Part shown: positions 1-4,266 of the stretch, in pieces | Numbering within the stretch: position 1 is the stretch's first letter | How the letters are laid out: each line of letters starts with the position of its first letter | Assembly: GCA_030691665.1 (NCBI GenBank) | Contig: JAUYDU010000225.1 | Span: 1-5,623, forward strand | From: Chloroflexota bacterium | Lineage (GTDB): Bacteria > Chloroflexota > Dehalococcoidia > SM23-28-2 | DNA: 5,623 nucleotides | Reading direction: 5' to 3' | Program-made: the position numbers and the translations under genes | The notes under the pieces: generated by a model | Seen by the model: only the letters and a program-made list of their open reading frames with translations | Databases searched by the model: none | What the model was told of the DNA's origin: nothing

Positions 1-1014
1 GACATTCAGACGTCCCCGGACTACGAGATCATCAACCCTGATCTCCACCTGGCGACCCTGGATTCGCCGGAGGCGGAGTTGAGGGTAGAGCTCAACGTGG
101 AGCAGGGTCGCGGCTACGTGCCAGCGGGGGAAAGCGATGGCCTGCCCATCGGGGAGATACCCGTGGACGCCATCTACACGCCGGTGCACAAGGTGAACTA
201 CAAGGTGGAGCACATCCGCGTGGGCCAGGCCAGCAACTACGACCGCTTGTTGCTGGAGGTGTGGACCGACGGCACCATCAGCGGCGTGGAGGCCATAAGC
301 CAGAGTGCCGATATCCTCCTGGAGCAGTTCTCCCTGTTCGGCCAGCTAGGGAAGCCGGTGCCGCCGATGGTGGAGCGGGGTCTGGGTGCGGGAACCGTCC
401 TCACCGTCGAGCGCTACAACATGACCATCGAGGACCTCAATCTGTCGGTGCGAGCCTACAATTGTCTCAAGCGCAGCGGCCTGATGACCGTGGGACAGGT
501 GCTGGAGAAGAGCGAGGACGAGCTTCTGGCGCTGCGCAACTTCGGCCGCAAGTCCTACGACGAGCTCAAGGCACGGTTGAGCGAGCTGGGGTTCCTCGCC
601 GTCGAGAAGGCGGAGGAAGAGCTGCTGGCAGAGGTTCCCTCGGTCATCGAGGAGGAGGAGCTGCCGGCGATGGTGGGGCGGCGCGAGGAGGCTCCCCGCC
701 GAGAAGAGCCTACGCCTGAGGCGCCTCCGCCTCTGGCGGAAGGGGCGCCGCTTGCTGCGCCCGTACTCGGCGAACAGGTAGTTGTAGCCGAGGAGGTCGC
801 AGCCCCGCCCGGCGAAGAGGCCGAGGCGGCAGCGCCGCCGCTGCCTGAGGAGGTGGCGGTGGCGGCAGCGCCTAAGAAGGCCAAGAAGCGGGCCAAGGCC
901 GGGGTCGAGGAGGCGGAGGCTGCTCCTGAGGGGGTGGAGGGGGAGGAGTTGGCCGAGTGGCAGCGCAAGCTCAAGATGCTCAAGGCAGAGGTCGGCGAGG
1001 AGGGCGAGGGCTAG
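1..1014 (+). CDS. rpoA: DNA-directed RNA polymerase subunit alpha (5'-truncated by window edge), with long acidic C-terminal tail
   Basis: Alpha dimerises to nucleate RNA polymerase assembly, and its C-terminal domain contacts upstream promoter DNA and activators. The frame is open from base 1 with no start codon, so about 110-115 N-terminal residues are missing by comparison with E. coli alpha. The visible 337 residues begin in the N-terminal domain (INPDLHLATLD, then GRGYVPA, PIGEIPVDAIYTPV and the DGTI segment). A linker follows, then the helix-hairpin-helix C-terminal domain at visible residues ~143-200. Positions equivalent to the E. coli DNA-contact residues are conserved: Arg151, Asn154 and Cys155 in VRAYNCLK, and Gly182, Lys184, Ser185 and Glu188 in NFGRKSYDE. 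The TTG at 79 is internal to the N-terminal domain and is not the start. Unusually, ~137 further residues (visible 201-337, bases 601-1011) follow, rich in Glu, Ala and Pro, with a Lys/Arg cluster and a helix-like end. The stop lies 6 bases before rplQ. Confidence 0.97.
   Translation, partial: DIQTSPDYEIINPDLHLATLDSPEAELRVELNVEQGRGYVPAGESDGLPIGEIPVDAIYTPVHKVNYKVEHIRVGQASNYDRLLLEVWTDGTISGVEAISQSADILLEQFSLFGQLGKPVPPMVERGLGAGTVLTVERYNMTIEDLNLSVRAYNCLKRSGLMTVGQVLEKSEDELLALRNFGRKSYDELKARLSELGFLAVEKAEEELLAEVPSVIEEEELPAMVGRREEAPRREEPTPEAPPPLAEGAPLAAPVLGEQVVVAEEVAAPPGEEAEAAAPPLPEEVAVAAAPKKAKKRAKAGVEEAEAAPEGVEGEELAEWQRKLKMLKAEVGEEGEG
601..1011 (+). other. Low-complexity Glu/Ala/Pro-rich C-terminal extension of RNA polymerase alpha
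   Basis: This is a subregion of rpoA, not a separate gene. After the C-terminal domain ends (ELGFLA), the frame continues for about 137 residues; E. coli alpha has only a short tail there. By hand count about 35 are Glu and none are Asp, with many Ala and Pro, which predicts a disordered acidic segment. Three parts can be seen: a Glu-rich start (EEELL, then IEEEELP), a Pro/Ala middle, and a basic patch (KKAKKRAK, bases ~874-897) followed by a probable amphipathic helix (LAEWQRKLKMLKAEV, bases ~949-993) and an acidic end. The reading frame is intact and rplQ follows normally, so this is not read-through into non-coding DNA. Function is unknown. Confidence 0.85.
997..1010 (+). promoter_or_regulatory. 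Shine-Dalgarno region for rplQ inside the end of rpoA
   Basis: The last codons of rpoA contain GAGGAGGG (997-1004) and GAGGG (1006-1010). The latter ends 10 bases before the rplQ ATG. The glycine/glutamate codons at the alpha C-terminus therefore also provide the ribosome binding site for L17, implying coupled translation. These purine runs could partly reflect the GAG/GGC-rich coding sequence. Confidence 0.5.
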
Positions 1015-1020
1015 CAAGCC

Positions 1021-1380
1021 ATGGCTCATCGCATCGCTGGACGTAGACTCAGCCGGTCGGCGAGCCACCGCCTGGCCCTGTTCCGCAACCAGGTGACCGA
1101 TCTCCTGCGCCACGAGAAGATCGTCACCACCGAGGCCAAGGCGAAGGAGGTGCGGAGCATCGCCGAGAAGGTGATCACGCTGGGCAAGGACGGCACCCTG
1201 CACGCCCGCCGCCGCGCTCTGCGCATCGTGACCGACAAGGACGTGGTGACGAAGATCTTCGACGACCTGGGGCCCCGCTTTGCCAGCCGGCCCGGCGGCT
1301 ACACTCGCATCGTCAAGCTGGGCCCGCGCCTGGGCGACGGCGCTCACATGGCCCAGCTAGAGCTGGTGGGGAAAGAATAG
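1021..1380 (+). CDS. rplQ: 50S ribosomal protein L17
   Basis: L17 is a large-subunit protein near the peptide exit tunnel. The 119-residue product has the usual bacterial L17 length and pattern. The start is MAHRIAGRRLSR (family: M.HRk.GRkLgR), then SHRLALFRNQVTDLLRHEKI, then the hallmark TTEAKAKEVRSIAEKVITLGK at about residues 37-57, and a C-terminal half ending GGYTRIVKLGPRLGDGAHMAQLEL. The ATG at 1021 is preferred because the MAHR start aligns with the family and a purine-rich site lies just upstream. It follows rpoA by 6 bases and precedes truA by 20, the classic rpoA-rplQ arrangement. Nothing is unusual in it. Confidence 0.98.
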   Translation: MAHRIAGRRLSRSASHRLALFRNQVTDLLRHEKIVTTEAKAKEVRSIAEKVITLGKDGTLHARRRALRIVTDKDVVTKIFDDLGPRFASRPGGYTRIVKLGPRLGDGAHMAQLELVGKE

Positions 1381-1400
1381 GCAGGGCGCGGGTTGTCATC

Positions 1401-2207
1401 GTGGCGGCGGAGCAGGGCGATGAGATCTCTCTACGCAGACTGGCTCTGGTGGTGGAGTACGAGGGAGCGGCCTACGCTGGCTCTCAGTACCAGAGGAACG
1501 CGCCCACCGTCCAGGGGGAGCTGGAGAAGGCCTTGAGCGGACTGACCGGTGAGTCGACGAGGGTGGCCCTGGCTGGCCGCACCGACGCCGGCGTGCACGC
1601 CAAAGGGCAGGTGGTGTCGTTCCAGACTCGGGCACCCTACGCGGCGGACGTCTTCGTGGGGGCCTTGAACGCTTATCTGCCCGCGGACATCGCTGTGCGG
1701 TCGGCCCGTGAGGTGGCGCTCGATTTCGACGTGCGCCGCCACGCCAGCAGACGCTGGTATCGTTACCTGATCTACAACAGGCGGCAGCGACCGGCCCTTT
1801 TCAGGGGCCACTGCTGGCACATCGCTCGGCCGTTGGACGTGGGGGCGATGCAGACGGCGGCGCAAGAGCTGGTGGGCGAGCACGATTTCGCCGCCTTCGC
1901 CGCGCCGTCCGCCCTGGGGAGCACCGTGCGCAGCGTGTATCGGGCGCAGGTGTGCCGCCAGCGCTCCTGGGTGACTTTCGACATGGAGGCCAACGCCTTC
2001 CTGCCTCAGCAGGTGCGGCGAACGGTGGGGGCGCTGGTGCAGGTGGGCCTGGGCAGGCAGAGCGCCGAGGATTTCCGTCGCTTGCTCGCCCGCCGGAGGC
2101 GGGGACGGGCGGCCACCCTGGCAGCGCCGGCGCGGGGCCTTTGTCTGATGGCTGTGGAATATAAGGGTCTGAGTGTAGGTGATCATGAAGAGGATGCGGA
2201 CCTATAG
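1401..2207 (+). CDS. truA: tRNA pseudouridine(38-40) synthase TruA
   Basis: TruA isomerises uridines 38-40 in the anticodon stem-loop of many tRNAs to pseudouridine. The 268-residue product shows the TruA fold in order: the N-terminal strand LRRLALVVEYEGAAYAGSQ, the catalytic motif GRTDAGVHA with nucleophile Asp62, the HASRRWYRYLIYN segment (~114-126) that carries the conserved Arg/Tyr near the active site, GEHDFAAF (~159-166), NAFLPQQVRRTVGALVQVGLGR (~198-219) and the closing GLCLMAVEY. The GTG at 1401 is chosen because the only nearby ATG (1420) is out of frame and the next in-frame start would cut into the first strand. Its ribosome binding site is weak, with only GCAGGG at 1381-1386. It lies 20 bases after rplQ, and its last ~23 bases overlap rplM. 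Both neighbours are ribosomal genes, so it is probably cotranscribed with them. Confidence 0.96.
   Translation: MAAEQGDEISLRRLALVVEYEGAAYAGSQYQRNAPTVQGELEKALSGLTGESTRVALAGRTDAGVHAKGQVVSFQTRAPYAADVFVGALNAYLPADIAVRSAREVALDFDVRRHASRRWYRYLIYNRRQRPALFRGHCWHIARPLDVGAMQTAAQELVGEHDFAAFAAPSALGSTVRSVYRAQVCRQRSWVTFDMEANAFLPQQVRRTVGALVQVGLGRQSAEDFRRLLARRRRGRAATLAAPARGLCLMAVEYKGLSVGDHEEDADL
2177..2184 (+). promoter_or_regulatory. Ribosome binding site for rplM, within truA
   Basis: AGGTGATC directly precedes the ATG at 2185. It matches the 3' half of GGAGGTGATC, the complement of the usual bacterial 16S rRNA 3' end. The AGG core is 5 bases from that ATG, which favours 2185 over the alternatives: GTG at 2179 (inside the site) and ATG at 2194 (AGG core 14 bases away, though AAGAGG abuts it directly). 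Confidence 0.55.
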
Positions 2208-2652
2208 CCTGAAGGGGGCCGATATCAGCCGCGACTGGCAGGTGATCGACGCGGCGGACCAGACGTTGGGGCGGCTGGCTACCCGCATTGCCCGCCTTCT
2301 TCGCGGCAAGCACAAGCCGACCTACTCGCCTCACCTGGAAATGGGCGACTACGTCATCGTGGTCAACGCCGCCCGCGTGCGGGTCACCGGCAAGAAGCTG
2401 GAGGATAAGGTCTACTACCGCCACTCGGGCTACCACGGCGGGCTGAAGAGCGTGACCCTGGGCGAGCTCCTGACCACCCGGCCGGCGCGGGTAATCGAGC
2501 TGGCGGTGCGGGGCATGCTGCCCCACAATCGGCTGGGGCGAAAGCTGTTTCGTAACCTCAAGGTCTACGCCGGGCCAGAGCATCCCCACGAGGCCCAGGT
2601 GCGGGGTGCCCAGAAGGCGAAGGACGCGCCCGCCGAGGCGGGTTCCAGCTAG
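2185..2652 (+). CDS. rplM: 50S ribosomal protein L13
   Basis: L13 is an early-assembling large-subunit protein. The ~155-residue product is somewhat longer than E. coli L13 (142) because of a short Ala/Lys-rich tail (GAQKAKDAPAEAGSS). Family landmarks are all present: MRTYSLK near the N-terminus, WQVIDAADQTLGRLAT, RGKHKPTYSPH, GDYVIVVNA, VRVTGKKLEDKVYYRHSGY, GGLK, VRGMLPHNRLGR and KVYAGPEHPHEAQ. Three starts are possible: GTG 2179, ATG 2185 and ATG 2194. I chose 2185 from the ribosome binding site, but homologues usually begin M(K/R)TYS, which corresponds to 2194. The start overlaps the 3' end of truA, so translation may be coupled. rpsI follows after 14 bases, the near-universal rplM-rpsI pair. 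Confidence 0.97.
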   Translation: MKRMRTYSLKGADISRDWQVIDAADQTLGRLATRIARLLRGKHKPTYSPHLEMGDYVIVVNAARVRVTGKKLEDKVYYRHSGYHGGLKSVTLGELLTTRPARVIELAVRGMLPHNRLGRKLFRNLKVYAGPEHPHEAQVRGAQKAKDAPAEAGSS

Positions 2653-2656
2653 GAGG
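2651..2656 (+). promoter_or_regulatory. Shine-Dalgarno site for rpsI
   Basis: AGGAGG, a perfect core Shine-Dalgarno sequence, overlaps the TAG stop of rplM and lies 10 bases before the GTG at 2667. A second purine run, GAAGGA (2659-2664), is only 2 bases from the start and is probably too close. The site supports GTG 2667 as the rpsI start; the ATG at 2707 is out of frame. Confidence 0.7.
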
Positions 2657-2666
2657 ACGAAGGAAA

Positions 2667-3080
2667 GTGGTCGAAGAGCAGGTCATCGCGGGGCAGCACT
2701 ACTACCATGGGACAGGCCGACGCAAGACGGCGGTAGCCAGAGTGCGCTTGTACCCAGGCACCGGCACCATCGTCATCAACGACAGGCCTTTCCTGGAGGT
2801 GTTCACCCGCCCTGTCTATCAGGCCACCGTACGCCAGCCGCTGCTGCTGACCGAGACCCTGGACAAGTTCAACGTTCAGGTGAAGATAGCAGGCGGCGGC
2901 ACGACCTCTTGGGCCAGCGCTATCGCTCACGGCATCGCCCGGGCGCTGGTGGCCGCCGGCGAGCAGTACAAGTCTGCTCTACGCAAGGCTGGCCTGCTCA
3001 CTCGGGACTCGCGGGTCAAGGAGCGCAAGAAGTACGGCCTGAAGCGAGCCCGCAAGGCGCCCCAGTACACCAAGCGGTAG
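2667..3080 (+). CDS. rpsI: 30S ribosomal protein S9
   Basis: S9 is a small-subunit head protein whose C-terminal tail reaches the P-site tRNA. The 137-residue product (E. coli 130) shows YYHGTGRRKTAVARVRL near the start, DKFNVQVKIAGGG at ~70-82, HGIARAL, AGLLTRDSRVKERKKYGLKRARKAPQYTKR, and the basic end with the expected terminal Lys-Arg. The start is a GTG supported by AGGAGG 10 bases upstream. The segment after the GGG reads TTSWASAIAHGIARAL, whereas the usual form is close to ISGQAGAIRHGIARAL: the signature Gln is Trp and the Arg is Ala. The rest is canonical, so the gene is very likely functional. It is the last gene of the + strand operon in view. Confidence 0.97.
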   Translation: MVEEQVIAGQHYYHGTGRRKTAVARVRLYPGTGTIVINDRPFLEVFTRPVYQATVRQPLLLTETLDKFNVQVKIAGGGTTSWASAIAHGIARALVAAGEQYKSALRKAGLLTRDSRVKERKKYGLKRARKAPQYTKR

Positions 3081-3166
3081 CCGCGGTCAGGCCCCCAGCA
3101 GGTCCTTAAGGATCGCCCCTTCCTTCATCACCAGGCGGACGTTGTCCTTATCCGGCACGAGGTCTT
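3081..3166. other. Convergent intergenic stretch between rpsI and the isomerase gene
   Basis: These 86 bases separate two converging genes and are almost entirely occupied by the amidohydrolase-like relic. A perfect 10-base palindrome, TCCTTAAGGA, lies at 3103-3112. A small stem can form from GCGG (3074-3077) and CCGC (3081-3084) around the rpsI stop. Neither is followed by a T-run on either strand, so I see no intrinsic terminator. Confidence 0.6.
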
Positions 3167-3173
3167 CTAGGCC
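3087..3173 (-). pseudogene. Probable relic: C-terminal end of an amidohydrolase-family gene
   Basis: Read on the - strand, this stretch encodes 28 residues and a TGA stop: GLEDLVPDKDNVRLVMKEG followed by AILKDLLGA. The pattern (P/G)LEDL...(D/E)N(I/V)..VMK(D/E)G....K(D/N)LL is, from memory, the usual C-terminal strand-turn-strand of metal-dependent amidohydrolases. The body of such an enzyme is absent: upstream in this frame the sequence is the isomerase gene read out of frame. No plausible start lies within the segment. The isomerase stop codon falls inside the relic's second and third codons, with 7 bases overlapping. I infer that an amidohydrolase gene once lay here and was deleted except for its end. 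A chance resemblance of a short peptide is the alternative. Confidence 0.5.
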
Positions 3174-4240
3174 TGCTGCGCGGCCAGCCACTCCTTCAGG
3201 TGGTCGATGACCGTCGTTGGGGCGGGGGCGACGCCGTTGAGGATGGCCAGGTACAGGCTGATGTAGTCGCCGAAGAGGATGGCGCTCATCATCTGGGCCA
3301 GGGGGCTCTTCCCTTCGGCCTCCACCACCGCGCTCTCCACCCCCGCCTCGGCCAGGGCCGAGCGCGTGAAATCGTAGCGGAGGAGGATGCGGGGATGGAT
3401 GGCGGGCGAGCGCAGGAAGACGACGAAGGCCTGCGCCGCTATCGCCTGGGGCAGGGCGTAGCCGATGATGGCGTTGTGGTTGGCCTCGGGCAGCTCTTCG
3501 TAGAAGCACCACACCTTGCTGCTCTCGTTGAGCTGTGTCTTCCAGCGGTGGGCCACCTCGGTCAGGATACCCGCCCCGTAGATGACCGGCAGGCGGTCGT
3601 GGAGCTTGTGGGCGAGCTGCTTGGCGGGGTTCTCGGCCGCAGGCACACTCTCGCCGATACGCTCTGCCAGCCCTTCCATGACGGCGATAGCTTCTTCCAC
3701 GTCCTCGGCCTTGTCGCCCACCAGCCCTACCTTCTCCGCTATGCGCAGGAGGGGCATGATGCTGTAGCCCAGGGCGGCTCGCGGCTCCCCCTCGTAGGCG
3801 AAGACGAAGGCGGGGACGCCGTTGGCGCGGGCGGTGGCCAGCAGCCTGCCGCCGGTAGTGATGACCAGCTTCTTGGCCGGGATGGGCAGGGCCCGCTCGA
3901 AGGCGGACAGCACCTCCTCGGTGCCGCCGCTGTAGCTGGAGGCGATCAGGAGCGTCCTCTCGTCCACCAGGAGGGGCAGCTCGTAGCTGCGATGGCTGAA
4001 GATGGGGACGGGGCTCTCCAGGGCGACCAGCGAGCGCAGGAGGTCGCCGGCGATGGCCGAGCCGCCCATGCCCAGGATAACCACCTTGTCGATGTCGAGG
4101 TAGTCGGCGGGCAGATGTCCGCCTAAGGCGGAGGCCTCCTGCCAGGCGGCGCGGCACTGGCGGGGCAGGTCGCGGATGGCGGCCAGCATTCCCTGGGGGT
4201 CGATCCTCTGGTAGGCGGTCGGGTCGTCCAGAACGCTCAT
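3167..4240 (-). CDS. Bifunctional phosphoglucose/phosphomannose isomerase (SIS-domain family)
   Basis: This enzyme interconverts glucose-6-P or mannose-6-P with fructose-6-P in the cytoplasm. The 357-residue product has two SIS domains: the first with VVILGMGGSAIAGD (~53-66) and SSYSGGTEE (~101-109), which bind the sugar phosphate, and the second from ~215 on. Residues matching the Pyrobaculum PGI/PMI active site (Glu203, His219, Thr291, Lys298) appear with the same spacing. Glu239 (QLNES) and His255 (LPEANHN) are 16 apart, and Thr342 and Lys349 (TTVIDHLK) are 7 apart. ATG 4240 is supported by AAGGGA 8 bases upstream. It lies 26 bases downstream of the phosphohexomutase gene, so both are probably cotranscribed. 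Its TAG stop falls in what looks like foreign or relic sequence, so the last few residues may not be ancestral. Classical single-function PGI is ruled out by the motifs. Confidence 0.95.
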   Translation of the reverse strand: MSVLDDPTAYQRIDPQGMLAAIRDLPRQCRAAWQEASALGGHLPADYLDIDKVVILGMGGSAIAGDLLRSLVALESPVPIFSHRSYELPLLVDERTLLIASSYSGGTEEVLSAFERALPIPAKKLVITTGGRLLATARANGVPAFVFAYEGEPRAALGYSIMPLLRIAEKVGLVGDKAEDVEEAIAVMEGLAERIGESVPAAENPAKQLAHKLHDRLPVIYGAGILTEVAHRWKTQLNESSKVWCFYEELPEANHNAIIGYALPQAIAAQAFVVFLRSPAIHPRILLRYDFTRSALAEAGVESAVVEAEGKSPLAQMMSAILFGDYISLYLAILNGVAPAPTTVIDHLKEWLAAQQA

Positions 4241-4248
4241 GGCTACAG

Positions 4249-4254
4249 TCCCTT
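4249..4254 (-). promoter_or_regulatory. Shine-Dalgarno site for the isomerase gene
   Basis: On the - strand, AAGGGA lies 8 bases upstream of the ATG whose first base is 4240, within the 26-base gap after the phosphohexomutase stop. It supports this start and internal translation initiation on a two-gene transcript. No promoter-like elements fit in so short a gap. Confidence 0.6.
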
Positions 4255-4266
4255 CGGCAGGCAGGC

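Noticed and set aside
601..1011. The rpoA tail as a frameshifted or read-through artefact
   Set aside because: The frame stays open over 137 codons with consistent Glu/Ala/Pro codon use, ends in an ordinary stop and provides the rplQ ribosome binding site. A relic would more likely contain stops.
79..1014. rpoA starting at TTG 79
   Set aside because: The frame upstream to base 1 is open and encodes conserved alpha sequence (INPDLHLATLD), so the TTG is an internal leucine codon.
346..1347. Long - strand open frame (333 codons) opposite rpoA and rplQ
   Set aside because: It lies opposite two certain genes, has a Leu/Arg/His/Gln-rich composition typical of antisense reading of GC-rich genes, and shows no recognisable motif. 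It is a shadow frame.
3103..3112. Palindrome TCCTTAAGGA as a terminator or operator
   Set aside because: It has no loop and no T-run, and sits within the relic coding pattern. A single 10-base palindrome is weak evidence for a regulatory site.
3087..3173. Frameshifting that would extend the isomerase into the 28-residue peptide
   Set aside because: The isomerase already contains its C-terminal catalytic Thr/Lys and ends at a normal family length. I see no obvious slippery sequence at the junction, and the peptide resembles a different enzyme family.
3200..4126. Long + strand open frame (308 codons) opposite the isomerase gene
   Set aside because: It is antisense to a gene with intact catalytic residues. 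Its Gly/His/Asp/Val-rich composition mirrors the isomerase codons, and no domain or ribosome binding site supports it.
3087..4157. A 356-codon - strand frame that includes the amidohydrolase-like end
   Set aside because: Only the last 28 codons resemble a protein family. Everything upstream is the isomerase gene read out of frame, so it is not a real long gene.
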